From Levilactobacillus enshiensis (GTDB lineage Bacteria > Bacillota > Bacilli > Lactobacillales > Lactobacillaceae), in the NCBI RefSeq assembly GCF_007115095.1, contig NZ_SULH01000009.1:62001-126000 (forward strand): a DNA stretch of 64,000 bases. The letters are read 5' to 3'. The notes beneath the pieces are model-generated. The model worked only from the letters and a program-made list of their open reading frames with translations, was not told where the DNA came from and did not search any database. Below, piece after piece: positions 8,756 through 18,528 of the stretch; the stretch's first letter is position 1, and each line of letters opens with the position of its first letter. Made by a program: the position numbers and the translations under genes.

Positions 8756-10078
8756 TTATTCGTCAGTTTCTTTAAAATATTGCCGAACTTCCGAAATAAA
8801 GTAGAGTGACCCCGTCAGCAGGACCAAATCATCGGCCGAAATGTTCGCCAGCGCTTCTTTTAAGGCACTCGGCCAATCGGGAGCCATCGTCATTCGCTTG
8901 TGTGAAGCTACTGCGTCTTCTAGCGCTTGTGGTGTCGCCGCCGCACGTTTGCCCGGCCCCTGAAATTGGGTCACGATGATGTGCACGTTGGGGACCTGTA
9001 ATAAGGTCCGCACCATCTTGTCATACTGTTTGTCAGCCAACACCGCCAACACGATATAAATGTCGTGCTGCTTAAAGTGTTGCCGCAACAACTGCACCAG
9101 TTCAACCATGGCAGGTTCGTTATGAGCGCCATCAATGGCAATTAGTGGTTCGTTCGTTAACCGTTCAAACCGTCCCGGCCAAGCGGTATGCTTCAATCCA
9201 GCACGGATATCGACAATATCATAAGGTAATTCCCGCAACTGATGATACGTGATAAATGCTGTGAGCGCCGTTGCCGCATTGTCAATCTGATATTGACCCA
9301 ATAAGTCGATCTCCAAATGACGCCAACGACGATCGCCCCAGACGTAGTCAAACCGTTCTCCCCATCCAGATTCGGGCTGGCTCTGAACGTGAAAATCGCG
9401 GTCTAATGCCCGCACCGTTGTCTGGTTCTTGGCCGCCGTTTGATCCATCACTGCCAAGGCATCCGGCGTCAAACGACCGCAAACCACTGGTACACCGGGT
9501 TTGATGATGCCCGCCTTCTGTGCAGCAATCTTAGGAATCGTATCCCCCAAAACCTTCATGTGATCCATACCAATTGTCGTGATCACAGAGACGGTCGGCT
9601 GAATGATGTTGGTTGAGTCGTACAATCCCCCCAGCCCCACTTCCACGACCACCACGTCCACGGGATGACTAGCGAAGTAACAAAACATTAAGGCCGTATC
9701 AATTTCAAATTCCGTTGGCCCCTCTTCGGCCAGCTCCTGATCTAACCGCGCCACCACGGGTTGAATCCGGTTGACCATCGTAATCAGATCATCATCACTG
9801 ATGGGTTGACCATCGGTACTGATTCGTTCGTTAAACCGCGTAATAAACGGTGACGTAAACGTGCCGACTGTCTGCCCTTCCGCCATGAATAAATCACGCA
9901 AGAAAGCAACCGTGGACCCCTTGCCATTGGTGCCAGCCACGTGAATCATATTTTTTAACTGCTCCTGTGGATCCCCCAAGATGTGCATGAATTGGCGCAT
10001 CCGTTTCAACGTAGGCTTCTTCTTAAATCGGTCTCTGCCATGAATAAACTGCAAGGCCTCAGCATATGTTTCTACCAA
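8756..10078 (-). CDS. folC: Bifunctional folylpolyglutamate/dihydrofolate synthase
   Basis: A 440-residue Mur-ligase-family enzyme: P-loop GTNGKGSTVAF (residues about 48-58), TSPFITRFNERI substrate loop, the FEIDTALMFCYF and VVEVGLGGLYDSTN motifs, and HTAWPGRFERL with IDGAHN in the C-terminal domain. It adds glutamate to folates. Cotranscribed with radC; valS upstream is separated by a terminator, so folC has its own promoter in the gap. Confidence 0.95.
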   Translation of the reverse strand: MVETYAEALQFIHGRDRFKKKPTLKRMRQFMHILGDPQEQLKNMIHVAGTNGKGSTVAFLRDLFMAEGQTVGTFTSPFITRFNERISTDGQPISDDDLITMVNRIQPVVARLDQELAEEGPTEFEIDTALMFCYFASHPVDVVVVEVGLGGLYDSTNIIQPTVSVITTIGMDHMKVLGDTIPKIAAQKAGIIKPGVPVVCGRLTPDALAVMDQTAAKNQTTVRALDRDFHVQSQPESGWGERFDYVWGDRRWRHLEIDLLGQYQIDNAATALTAFITYHQLRELPYDIVDIRAGLKHTAWPGRFERLTNEPLIAIDGAHNEPAMVELVQLLRQHFKQHDIYIVLAVLADKQYDKMVRTLLQVPNVHIIVTQFQGPGKRAAATPQALEDAVASHKRMTMAPDWPSALKEALANISADDLVLLTGSLYFISEVRQYFKETDE

Positions 10079-10204
10079 AATTAAAACCTCCCGACTAATC
10101 GCTATTTCTCAGTCTAGCAGATTTTTTCCGCTAGTGAAGTGTTATTTCAGCTTTATCAGCAGCCCACATTCCCGGTCAGCACGTTGAACGGTTTAGTCAC
10201 AAAA

Positions 10205-10241
10205 ATGATCCAGAAAATCAATCACTGATTTTCTGGATCAT
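10205..10241 (-). terminator. Terminator of valS
   Basis: A perfect 14-bp stem (10207-10220 with 10226-10239) has a 5-base loop and is followed on the minus strand by ATTTTTG. It lies 32 bases after the valS stop. Confidence 0.85.
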
Positions 10242-10272
10242 TTAAATGACGCCTTCAAGTAAAACTATCTGC

Positions 10273-12939
10273 TTAAAGTTGTGCTTTGATGTCAGCTAAC
10301 CGCTGTTGCGTGGCCGCTAACTTCTTTTCATTATCTGCTTGCTTCTCCCGCTCAGCATTGACCACATCTTCTGGGGCGTTGGCCACGAAGCGTTCGTTGC
10401 CCAGCTTCTTAGTTGCCCGTTGAACTTCGGCCGTGTACTTGTCAACTTCCTTGTCCAAGCGTTTCACTTCATCGTGAAGGTCGACCAATTCAGCTAACGG
10501 AACGGAAACTTCGGCCCCCGTAATGACCCCCGTCATCGCTAACTTAGGTGCAACCAAGTCGGCACCAATTTCCAAGTTCTTTGGGTGAACGAACCGGTCG
10601 ATATAGTCGCGGTTGTTTTCAAAGACACTGTGAAGTTGGTCGTTGCTGGTCTTGATCTGTAAATCAATTGGCGTAGACATAGGCGCATTGGCTTCAGCCC
10701 GAATGTTCCGGACAGCTTTGATCAAGTCAATCAGGCTAGTCATATTGGCTTCTGCGGTGGCGTTATCAAATTCTGGGTGGTCGACTGGGTAAGCCGCCGT
10801 TACCAGCGATTGCCCGTCATGTGGCATCGCTTGCCAGATGGCTTCCGTCACGAATGGCATGATTGGTTGTAGCAAACGCAAGGTTTGATCCAAGACGTAG
10901 GCTAAGAGGTCTTGCTTGTTCGCCTTAGCCGTTTCATCGTCGCCCATCAAAACTTCCTTACTCATTTCGATATACCAATCACAGAAGTCGTTCCAGATGA
11001 AGTTATACAATGCCCGACCGGCTTCACCGAATTCGAACTTGTCAAACATTTCCGTCACGTGCTTAACCGTATCGTTCAAGCGGCTTAAGATCCACTTGTC
11101 GGTCAAATCCCATTTGTCAGCAGCAGGCACCACTGGCTTCGTGTTTTCGCCCAAGTTCATAATGACAAACCGGCTCGCGTTCCAGATCTTGTTGATAAAG
11201 TTCCAGGCAGCGTCCATCTTGTCATAGCTGAACCGAACGTCTTGACCTGCCGTTGAACCAGTCGACAGGAACCAACGTAACGCATCAGCACCATACTTGT
11301 CGATGACGTCCATGGGGTCGATCCCGTTGCCGAGCGACTTACTCATCTTGCGGCCGTCTTCGGCCCGAATCAAGCCATGTAGAAGGACATGTTTGAATGG
11401 CTTCTTTCCCGTAAATTCAAGGCTTTGGAAGATCATTCGAGAAACCCAGAAGAAGATGATATCGTAACCCGTAACCAGCGTGTCAGTTGGGAAGTAACGC
11501 TTGTAATCAGCGCTATCTTCATCCGGCCAGCCCATCGTGGAGAATGGCCATAAGGCACTGGAGAACCAGGTATCCAAGACGTCAGGGTCTTGTTCCCAAT
11601 TTTCAATATCCTTAGGCGCTTCCTCATTGACGTAAACTTCACCGGTCTTCTTGTTGTACCAAGCTGGAATTCGGTGGCCCCACCAGAGTTGACGAGAAAT
11701 AACCCAGTCATGGACGTTTTCCATCCATTGCGTAAAGGTATGTTCAAAGCGCTCTGGCACGAAGTCAACCGCGTTGTCGCCTTCTTGGTTCTTGATGGCG
11801 GCTTCTGCAAGAGGCTTCATCTTTACGAACCATTGGGTCGACAGCCGGGCTTCAACTTGTACCCCCGTCCGTTCGGAATGACCTACGGAGTGGACGATTG
11901 GGTCAATCTTAATCATCAGCCCCTGTTCGTCCAAGTCAGCAACCATGGCCTTACGAGCATCAAACCGATCCATACCAGCATACTTGCCGGCACGGTCGTT
12001 CATGGAAGCATCCTCGTTCATGGTGTTAATCCGTTCGAGGTTGTGACGATTCCCAACTAAGAAGTCATTCGGGTCATGGGCCGGTGTAATCTTAACCATC
12101 CCAGTCCCAAAGTTGATATCAACGTATTGGTCGGCGATGATTGGAATCTCACGATTAGCCAAAGGCAGGATAATCTTCTTGCCAACTAGGTCCTTGTACC
12201 GGTCATCATCAGGGTTAACCGCAACGGCGGTATCCCCCATCATGGTTTCGGGACGCGTCGTGGCGATTTCAATATAGTGCTTGCCGTTAAACGTATACTC
12301 TGGATCTGCAAATGGGTATTTTACGTGGTAGAACGCACCCTTGTCATCTTGGTGAATAACTTCGATGTCAGACAGCGCCGTCCGTGCTTGGGGATCCCAG
12401 TTGATGATGTACTCACCCCGGTAAATCAAGCCCTTCTTGTATAACGTGACGAAGACCTTCTTAACGGCGTCGGACAAACCTTTGTCCAAAGTGAACCGTT
12501 CACGGGAGTAGTCCATAGACAAGCCCATCTTGGCCCACTGTTTGTGAATGGTGGCGGCGTATTCGTCCTTCCATTCCCAAACCTTGTCGACAAACTTTTC
12601 ACGACCTAGGTCGTAACGGGTAATCCCCTGTTCGCGTAGTCGAGCTTCGACCTTAGCTTGTGTGGCGATCCCGGCATGGTCCATTCCGGGAATCCAGAGC
12701 GTATCAAAGCCCTGCATCCGCTTTTGCCGAATGATCATGTCTTGTAAAGTCGTGTCCCAAGCGTGACCTAAATGAAGCTTCCCGGTAACGTTGGGTGGTG
12801 GTAAAACGATGGAATACGGCGTGGCTTTCTTGTCACCACTAGGTTTGAAAACATCTTCGTCAAGCCAAGTTTGATAGCGTCCCGCTTCAACGGCGGTGGG
12901 ATCGTACTTGGTTGGCATATCGATTTGCTTGTCAGCCAT
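10273..12939 (-). CDS. valS: Valyl-tRNA synthetase
   Basis: 888 residues, full length. Class I signature as HLGH within [15 protein letters not shown] (about residue 50), KMSKS within [12 protein letters not shown], an editing (CP1) domain in between, an anticodon-binding domain, and the C-terminal coiled coil ([20 protein letters not shown]). It charges tRNA-Val and edits mischarged threonine. A T-box leader precedes it. Confidence 0.98.
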   Translation of the reverse strand: MADKQIDMPTKYDPTAVEAGRYQTWLDEDVFKPSGDKKATPYSIVLPPPNVTGKLHLGHAWDTTLQDMIIRQKRMQGFDTLWIPGMDHAGIATQAKVEARLREQGITRYDLGREKFVDKVWEWKDEYAATIHKQWAKMGLSMDYSRERFTLDKGLSDAVKKVFVTLYKKGLIYRGEYIINWDPQARTALSDIEVIHQDDKGAFYHVKYPFADPEYTFNGKHYIEIATTRPETMMGDTAVAVNPDDDRYKDLVGKKIILPLANREIPIIADQYVDINFGTGMVKITPAHDPNDFLVGNRHNLERINTMNEDASMNDRAGKYAGMDRFDARKAMVADLDEQGLMIKIDPIVHSVGHSERTGVQVEARLSTQWFVKMKPLAEAAIKNQEGDNAVDFVPERFEHTFTQWMENVHDWVISRQLWWGHRIPAWYNKKTGEVYVNEEAPKDIENWEQDPDVLDTWFSSALWPFSTMGWPDEDSADYKRYFPTDTLVTGYDIIFFWVSRMIFQSLEFTGKKPFKHVLLHGLIRAEDGRKMSKSLGNGIDPMDVIDKYGADALRWFLSTGSTAGQDVRFSYDKMDAAWNFINKIWNASRFVIMNLGENTKPVVPAADKWDLTDKWILSRLNDTVKHVTEMFDKFEFGEAGRALYNFIWNDFCDWYIEMSKEVLMGDDETAKANKQDLLAYVLDQTLRLLQPIMPFVTEAIWQAMPHDGQSLVTAAYPVDHPEFDNATAEANMTSLIDLIKAVRNIRAEANAPMSTPIDLQIKTSNDQLHSVFENNRDYIDRFVHPKNLEIGADLVAPKLAMTGVITGAEVSVPLAELVDLHDEVKRLDKEVDKYTAEVQRATKKLGNERFVANAPEDVVNAEREKQADNEKKLAATQQRLADIKAQL

Positions 12940-12985
12940 TTGTAATCAGTTCCTTTCTTATCTGCACGAAGTTACGTTTGATGGC

Positions 12986-13229
12986 ACAAAAAAATCTCCA
13001 TCCTAAAAAATTAGGACGAAGATTTCTTCGCGGTACCACCTAAATTGGGCGTTCATGCCCCACTTAACTTCTTTGTTAACGGAGAGTGCTCCGGTCCGGA
13101 CTTACTATGGGTTCAGTCCGGCAGCTCGCAAGCTACTTTCACGCTAGTCTGATTCACCGGTTCCCAGCAATCCCGGTTCTCTAGGCAATCTAACTAACGC
13201 TACTGACTTGTTCAACGCTACTTTCACAT
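12986..13229 (-). promoter_or_regulatory. T-box riboswitch of valS
   Basis: The T-box core AGGTGGTACCGCG is at 13029-13041 and is followed by a terminator with a T7 tail (12986-13024). In stem I the sequence GAAAGTAG places a valine GTA codon at 13134-13136 as the probable specifier; a GTG nearby is an alternative. Upstream uncharged tRNA-Val would favour readthrough into valS. Confidence 0.93.
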
Positions 13230-13258
13230 AGTCTACTCAATTTTAGCCTAAAGGTCAA
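13230..13258 (-). promoter_or_regulatory. Promoter of the valS T-box transcript
   Basis: TTGACC (13253-13258) and TAGACT (13230-13235) with a 17-base spacer on the minus strand. The -35 box overlaps the 3' end of tpx. Confidence 0.65.
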
Positions 13259-13757
13259 CACGTGGGACTAACTTTTCGAGGGCGTTAATAGCAGCCAAGT
13301 AATCTGGTTCACTCGATTGTTCCTTGACGATTTGCCGGTAAACAATCTTACCAGTGTCATCAATGATCCAAATCGAACGCGCCAGGTTTCCCAGGTTAGG
13401 AACATACAGGCCCATTTCATATCCAAATGACAGTTCTTCATCGGACAACAGGTCAACATTTTCCACACCCTGAGCGGCACACCAACCAGTTTGTTCTGCA
13501 ATTGAATTATTTGAAATCGTACAGAATTTAGCATCTGGATAATGGTCTGCCTGCTGGGTAAACTTCCGCGTCTGAATGGTGCAAACGGGCGTATCGAGGT
13601 CCGGAACAACACTGATCAAAGTCACCTTACCAATTAAATTAGCAGTTTTAACTTTGACATTGTCCTGATCAAACACCTTAAACTTTGGTAACTGATCCCC
13701 TACTTCTGGCAAGTCGCCGGAAAGAGAGAATGTATCGCCGAGTCGTGTAACTTCCAC
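13248..13757 (-). CDS. tpx: Thiol peroxidase Tpx
   Basis: A 169-residue atypical two-Cys peroxiredoxin with the peroxidatic Cys in DTPVCTIQTRKF and a resolving Cys in the TGWCAAQGV block. I chose the GTG at 13757 because AAGGGG lies 9 bases upstream and it gives the family's usual N-terminus (VTRLGDTFSLSGDLPEVG); the longer frame from 13811 adds 18 residues with no homology to the family. It reduces hydroperoxides using thioredoxin. Confidence 0.93.
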   Translation of the reverse strand: MEVTRLGDTFSLSGDLPEVGDQLPKFKVFDQDNVKVKTANLIGKVTLISVVPDLDTPVCTIQTRKFTQQADHYPDAKFCTISNNSIAEQTGWCAAQGVENVDLLSDEELSFGYEMGLYVPNLGNLARSIWIIDDTGKIVYRQIVKEQSSEPDYLAAINALEKLVPRVDL

Positions 13758-14152
13758 GCAGATCAACCCCTTCGAGATATTTATCGGCTCTTCACCGATT
13801 AATTGCTTCAATTATCGCGCATTCAGCGGGTGAAAGACAAGCTTTTTGGTAGAAAATACTAAAAAACTAATTGGAGCGTGCAAAATGGTGTTCAGATGCC
13901 ATCTCAATCATAAAATTCAGAAATTAATTAGCTCATTGTATCGTGCCAAATAGCATTTTGACAGATAAAAGCAGATTTAACGCAAAACAATCGGTCGATC
14001 ATAACTGTCAATTCATAGCGAAACTCAACCTGTTTTCAAATCCAACAAGTATACGAATATTTCAAGTCTCAAGAAAGCTAAGATAACGTTCAATACCCAC
14101 GGCATTGAATATCTTTTGCCTCAGTAATGACGATTTAAAATAAATAAACGAT
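13758..14152. other. AT-rich intergenic stretch
   Basis: About 390 bases without a credible gene on either strand. It must carry the tpx promoter near its left end. I see no repeats or RNA gene in it. Confidence 0.5.
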
Positions 14153-14202
14153 AAAAAAGATAAGAAGCAGAACCAAAATTTGGTCTTGCACCTTATCTTT
14201 AA
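14153..14202 (-). terminator. Terminator of the carbamoyltransferase/carbamate kinase cluster
   Basis: AAAGATAAG and CTTATCTTT arms with a second inner arm set (ACCAAA/TTTGGT) form a long hairpin followed by TTTATCG on the minus strand, 36 bases after the EIIC stop. Confidence 0.8.
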
Positions 14203-14237
14203 TCAGAATAATAGACACGTCACAACTTCTTTAGAGG

Positions 14238-15296
14238 TCAGTCTTCTAAACAGACTACCCAATCGGTCTTTTTCAATAGATTTAGTCTAGGAATCTTTTG
14301 AAGGACGTTATAAACAATCATCGAGTAGATAATGGGCATGATAAAGTAAACAATCGCTAACATTGCCAAACGAGACATTGTCGACCCATCCATATACGAG
14401 AATGAATTGATAGGCCCCACTGGAAATCCGAACCCAGCAAATTGTGAATCACATTTCAACCGGACCAACGAATCAGTTAACCCTGATAGCATACCCACAA
14501 GTGCAATCGGAATCAGCATCCGCGGATGCTTGGCAAAATTAACCAACATCATTTTGACTCCGCCAAAGAACATGACGAGCGGTATCCCCTTCTTATTTGA
14601 TGTGAAGGTGCCCACAGCAACCATAATAAAACATGAAGTTACACCGACTGCAGCTGCACCACCGGCTACCCCACTAATGCCAATAGCGACGCCTAACCCC
14701 ACACTCGACAATGGTGTCGATACAATCACAGCGAACGTCATTGCAATCAGCATGCACATCAATGTCGGCTGCAAACTTGTAAACAGTTTTAGCGTCTGGC
14801 CAACAACGACTGAAATCAAATGTACATATGTGTACAACCAAGTCCCAATTGCACCAACGACAACACCACAAATAATTGGGTCCCAGAAGATGGCAAAGCT
14901 CCCAATATACTTTCTGATCTTACGGGCCACAAAAATAGCAATCGCAATGACTAAAAGCGTATTAATGATATCTCCCATCCCTAGCAGAACAAATTGACCA
15001 TCTTGATATGACACAGCACCACTAGCCGCTAATGCTGCTAATGAAATACTCGCTTTTTCAACCATCGTGCAGTTGAATTTGTTAGCTGCCAATATCGCTG
15101 AGACTACTGGAACTGTATAGACACCTAAGTTAGCAATCGTATCAATATTTCCCCAGAAAACACTATCCGGAGCAAGCCCATTTATAAATGGTGAAATTAA
15201 AGCACTCGGCGTCACAGCCGCAACGATAGCAATTGCCATACCCGATAAAATTCGATCCCAAAATTCACGGATGGGTACCTTTTCTGATTCGTCCAT
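14238..15296 (-). CDS. PTS EIIC-like membrane protein (PTS_EIIC_2 family), orphan
   Basis: A 352-residue polytopic membrane protein with roughly ten hydrophobic segments. The blocks SGMAIAIVAAVTPSALISPF, FGGVKMMLVNFAKHPRMLIPIALVGM and GFGFPVGPINS match the PF13303-type EIIC proteins. No EIIA or EIIB domain is present or nearby, so it may not be a classical sugar PTS. It is the last gene after carbamate kinase, with a 213-base gap that contains a cre-like site, so it can be transcribed separately. Its substrate is unknown; association with the deiminase-like cluster suggests transport of a related metabolite. Confidence 0.75.
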   Translation of the reverse strand: MDESEKVPIREFWDRILSGMAIAIVAAVTPSALISPFINGLAPDSVFWGNIDTIANLGVYTVPVVSAILAANKFNCTMVEKASISLAALAASGAVSYQDGQFVLLGMGDIINTLLVIAIAIFVARKIRKYIGSFAIFWDPIICGVVVGAIGTWLYTYVHLISVVVGQTLKLFTSLQPTLMCMLIAMTFAVIVSTPLSSVGLGVAIGISGVAGGAAAVGVTSCFIMVAVGTFTSNKKGIPLVMFFGGVKMMLVNFAKHPRMLIPIALVGMLSGLTDSLVRLKCDSQFAGFGFPVGPINSFSYMDGSTMSRLAMLAIVYFIMPIIYSMIVYNVLQKIPRLNLLKKTDWVVCLED

Positions 15297-15451
15297 TTTC
15301 TTCTCCTTTTTGTATAGAGCTGATTAATAAAATGATCAGGATGTACCAGAAGGTCCACAGTGGTACTTTGAAAATAGTAGATTGTGTACACTTTTCCCCT
15401 TAAAATAGGTGCACAGCAATGGACGTTACCAGTACTTTAATTATGTCAGAG

Positions 15452-15465
15452 TTTAAACGTTTTCA
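15452..15465 (-). promoter_or_regulatory. cre-like site upstream of the EIIC gene
   Basis: The minus strand reads TGAAAACGTTTAAA, matching the CcpA cre consensus (TGWAANCGNTNWCA) at all but one key position. It lies in the gap between carbamate kinase and the EIIC gene. Confidence 0.5.
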
Positions 15466-15509
15466 TTGTTTGACGTGGACAAAAGTGTGGCAAGTATTTA
15501 CTGAAAAAA

Positions 15510-16475
15510 TTATTCTTTAACGGATACGTAGTCTTTAGTAATAACAGTACCTGTTCCCTGCTCTAAGAAATCACCGATACTTTCAAGCGATGTAATAACT
15601 GCCTTGGCATTATGCGTGTTTTCGACAAAGTTCATTGCCGCTTGAACTTTAGGCAACATACTACCTTTTGCAAATTGATTTTCATCAAGATACTGTTGAA
15701 GCTCTTCAACAGACACATTTTTCAATGCTTTTTGCGTTGGTTTATTGAAATTCACAAATACATGATCAACTGCAGTTAATATAATCAATACATCAGCGTT
15801 GATTTGCTCTGCCAACTTTTCTGAGGCAAAGTCTTTATCAATTACTGCCTCTCGACCCGCAAAACGATTACCGTTGCGAACTACTGGCACACCGCCTCCA
15901 CCAACCGAAATTGGAACAACGCCGTTATTAACTAAAGTTTCCACTACGTTTGATTCAATCACATTGATTGGTCGTGGTGATGGTACTACCCGCCGATAGC
16001 CACGCCCGGCATCTTCAACAAATTTATACTCAGGATGCTCAAGATGTTTTGCTTCGGCAATCTCTTTGGTATAAAAGGGACCAATCGGCTTACTTGGATT
16101 TTGAAAGGCAGGATCAGTTTCAGCGACTTCGACTTGAGTTACGATTGTCGCCGTTTCTTTTTTCAAACCCACTTTTTTTATTTCTTCGTTCAAAGCGTTT
16201 TGTAACCAATACCCAATGCTCCCTTGAGTCATGGCAACGGCAGTATCAATGGGCATTGCTGGATTGTTTTCAGTACTCCCAGTTGCTTGTTGTAATAGCA
16301 GATTGCCCACTTGTGGACCATTACCATGAGAGATAACTAACTCATCTCCATTTTGAATAAACTTCACGAGATAAGCTGCTGTTTTACGTAATGCTGCTTG
16401 CTGTGCTTGAGCGGAAGCATCTTGAGATAGAATAGCATTTCCACCAAGTGCTACAACGATTCTCTTTTTGGTCAT
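15510..16475 (-). CDS. arcC: Carbamate kinase
   Basis: A 321-residue amino-acid-kinase fold protein: [10 protein letters not shown] near the N-terminus, [24 protein letters not shown] and [22 protein letters not shown]. It converts carbamoyl phosphate and ADP to ATP, carbamate then giving ammonia and CO2. It is the energy-yielding last step of deiminase pathways and is encoded downstream of a carbamoyltransferase and an amidinohydrolase here, so the three steps form a pathway. Confidence 0.95.
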   Translation of the reverse strand: MTKKRIVVALGGNAILSQDASAQAQQAALRKTAAYLVKFIQNGDELVISHGNGPQVGNLLLQQATGSTENNPAMPIDTAVAMTQGSIGYWLQNALNEEIKKVGLKKETATIVTQVEVAETDPAFQNPSKPIGPFYTKEIAEAKHLEHPEYKFVEDAGRGYRRVVPSPRPINVIESNVVETLVNNGVVPISVGGGGVPVVRNGNRFAGREAVIDKDFASEKLAEQINADVLIILTAVDHVFVNFNKPTQKALKNVSVEELQQYLDENQFAKGSMLPKVQAAMNFVENTHNAKAVITSLESIGDFLEQGTGTVITKDYVSVKE

Positions 16476-16502
16476 TTAATATCGCTCCCCTATAAATTGA
16501 AA

Positions 16503-16546
16503 AGGTTATGAAGACCCGAGCTTAGAATGCCGAATCTTCATAACCT
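16503..16546. repeat. Perfect 12-bp inverted repeat between two operon genes
   Basis: AGGTTATGAAGA (16503-16514) is repeated inverted at 16535-16546 with a 20-base loop. On the minus strand it is followed by TTTCAATTT, so it may be an attenuating terminator or processing hairpin that sets the level of carbamate kinase relative to upstream genes. Confidence 0.6.
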
Positions 16547-16591
16547 CGTTGTAAAACGGTTCCTGCCTAAATATATATTGTCATTGGATGT

Positions 16592-17599
16592 TCAGACTTT
16601 ACGCGCGTTATTTTTAGTAACTAATTTGAATACTTTATCTTTGTGTCCAGTAAAATAATCGACAATATTCTGACAAGAAATCCGCTGTAGGTTTTCAATG
16701 GCGTCTTGACTATAAAATGCCACATGCGGTGTAATCAAGACATCCTCACGGCCCACTAATGGATGATGCTTAAGATCCGGATTTTCAGTTTCCAATACAT
16801 CCAACGCCGTCCCCCGAATCTGTCCCTCATCTAGGGCTTGAATCAACGCCTCTTCTTGTAGCTCAACGCCACGCCCCATGTTAATAAAGTATGGGTGCTT
16901 CGTCATTTTATCAAACTTACTTTCATTGAAATAACGCTGATTGGTCTCGTTAGAGTTCATATGGTTAGTTATCACATCAGAATTAGCAAGCAGTGTGTCG
17001 GGATCTACCAATTCTACAAAGTCAGATACTTTTTCATAATCATTATCACTAACGAACGGATCCGTCGCTAGAATTTGCATCCCTAACCCATGTGCTCGAA
17101 TTGCGACCGCACGACCAATTTTCCCAAGTCCGACAATCCCTAATGTCATACTCTCTACTCGAGGGTTAGGTTGTTTCAAGTCATAACGCCAAGCATGGTT
17201 TTTATCAACATCGGTGACATAACTTTTAAGCTGACGAACCAGTGCTAACATAACCGTAACTGTAAACTCAGCAACATCTTGTGTGCAGTATTCACCGACA
17301 GGGCAAACACCGACACCATACTCTTCAGCTAGTTTCAAATCTACATTGTCATAGCCAGTTGCATTAATAGAGATCAGTTGAAGTTTGGGCGCGTGTTCGA
17401 AAACTTCACGGTCGATTTTCACAAATGCGGTCAGAATTGCATCAACATCTGCAATCAGCTTTAAGAATTCAGCACGCTTCTCATCACGATACTCATAAAC
17501 AATGACTTCACAATTTTCAAGTCCATTTTCTAAAATTGATTTTTCTATATCATGACTTTGCATCATAGATTCTTTATAGTCCGTAATTAAAACTTTCAT
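16592..17599 (-). CDS. D-2-hydroxyacid dehydrogenase family (CtBP-like)
   Basis: A 335-residue NAD-dependent dehydrogenase with the Rossmann motif GIVGLGKIGRAVA (about residue 150), INMGRG and the catalytic-type Arg/Glu/His arrangement ending in TPHVAFYSQ. The presence of a 2-hydroxyacid dehydrogenase inside a deiminase-type operon is unusual and suggests that a 2-oxo or 2-hydroxy acid is part of the substrate or of its products. Substrate unknown. Confidence 0.85.
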   Translation of the reverse strand: MKVLITDYKESMMQSHDIEKSILENGLENCEVIVYEYRDEKRAEFLKLIADVDAILTAFVKIDREVFEHAPKLQLISINATGYDNVDLKLAEEYGVGVCPVGEYCTQDVAEFTVTVMLALVRQLKSYVTDVDKNHAWRYDLKQPNPRVESMTLGIVGLGKIGRAVAIRAHGLGMQILATDPFVSDNDYEKVSDFVELVDPDTLLANSDVITNHMNSNETNQRYFNESKFDKMTKHPYFINMGRGVELQEEALIQALDEGQIRGTALDVLETENPDLKHHPLVGREDVLITPHVAFYSQDAIENLQRISCQNIVDYFTGHKDKVFKLVTKNNARKV

Positions 17600-17650
17600 G
17601 CTTATCCCCTCGCTTAGGTTCGGTAGTCTTTATTCTGATGTAGCAGACTA

Positions 17651-18508
17651 TTATGGCCGTGAAATAGGGAAAGTCATGCAGTGAGGACCACCACCGGCTT
17701 TAAGAATTTGCTGAAGTGGTAATTCAATGACATTTACGCCAGCAGCGCGCAGATCCTTATTGACGGACTTATTATTTTCAATTCCAAGTACCGTGTTATG
17801 ACCGATTGCTTCAACGTTACAACCATGTTTAAAGACAAGTTCGCTTGGCACATGGATAATATCAAAATGACGACGCTTCAACATCTGAAGGAAGTTGTAT
17901 GGTAGTTCGTCAGTAGCTGCCAAACAAACCTGTGGGGCAACAATGTTAAAAATCATATCTAGATGAAGGTTAGCTGGTGCCGCGGGAACACCAACAACGG
18001 TATAACCAAATTTTGACAATTGATCTCGTAAATTATCCACTCCGGCTTGATCAGTACGGTCAACTTCACCAAAAGCAATAGTATGTTCATCGATCATCCA
18101 GAAGTCGCCACCTTCAAAGGTACCCGCATTACATCTAGCAATAATTGGAACACCCAATTCCTTGAGTTTCTTTTCGTAGGCAGCGCTTTCAATTTGACGT
18201 ACTGGATGACGGAACCGTCCCATGATAGCGCCCTCTTTGACCATACCACCAAAATCACGGGCAAATGTTTCAACTTCCATATCAGCTGAAGGTTCCATTT
18301 CAACAACTTCAATACCATTGTCCTTGTATGCGTCAACTAATGACTGCCATTCTTTGACCATCTGATTATTTTCTTCGGATTCGCCTTTGTCCATCCAGCC
18401 TTTAGTAATTTCATTGATGGCGTTAAATTTATAATACTTAGGAGAGCAAACTAAAACTTTTTTCAAATCATTAGTTGCGTTAGAAACAAATACTTGATCG
18501 TCAGTCAT
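17651..18508 (-). CDS. Compact amidinohydrolase/deiminase (DDAH/ADI superfamily), substrate unknown
   Basis: The ATG at 18508 with AAGGAGG upstream gives 285 residues; longer starts overlap the preceding gene. It has the guanidine-modifying-enzyme signature: GTFEGGDF (about residue 125), the catalytic His in NLHLDMIFN, and the nucleophile Cys in GGGPHCMTFP at the C-terminus. At 285 residues it is far shorter than arginine deiminase (about 410) and agmatine deiminase (about 365) and closer to dimethylargininase-like or CtlX-type hydrolases. With a carbamoyltransferase and carbamate kinase in the operon it should release a ureido product that is phosphorolysed. Confidence 0.82.
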   Translation of the reverse strand: MTDDQVFVSNATNDLKKVLVCSPKYYKFNAINEITKGWMDKGESEENNQMVKEWQSLVDAYKDNGIEVVEMEPSADMEVETFARDFGGMVKEGAIMGRFRHPVRQIESAAYEKKLKELGVPIIARCNAGTFEGGDFWMIDEHTIAFGEVDRTDQAGVDNLRDQLSKFGYTVVGVPAAPANLHLDMIFNIVAPQVCLAATDELPYNFLQMLKRRHFDIIHVPSELVFKHGCNVEAIGHNTVLGIENNKSVNKDLRAAGVNVIELPLQQILKAGGGPHCMTFPISRP

Positions 18509-18528
18509 GATGAAATTCCTCCTTAAAG

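Noticed and set aside
17651-18508. Agmatine deiminase or classical arginine deiminase
   Set aside because: At 285 residues it is far shorter than either, although the catalytic motifs belong to the same superfamily.
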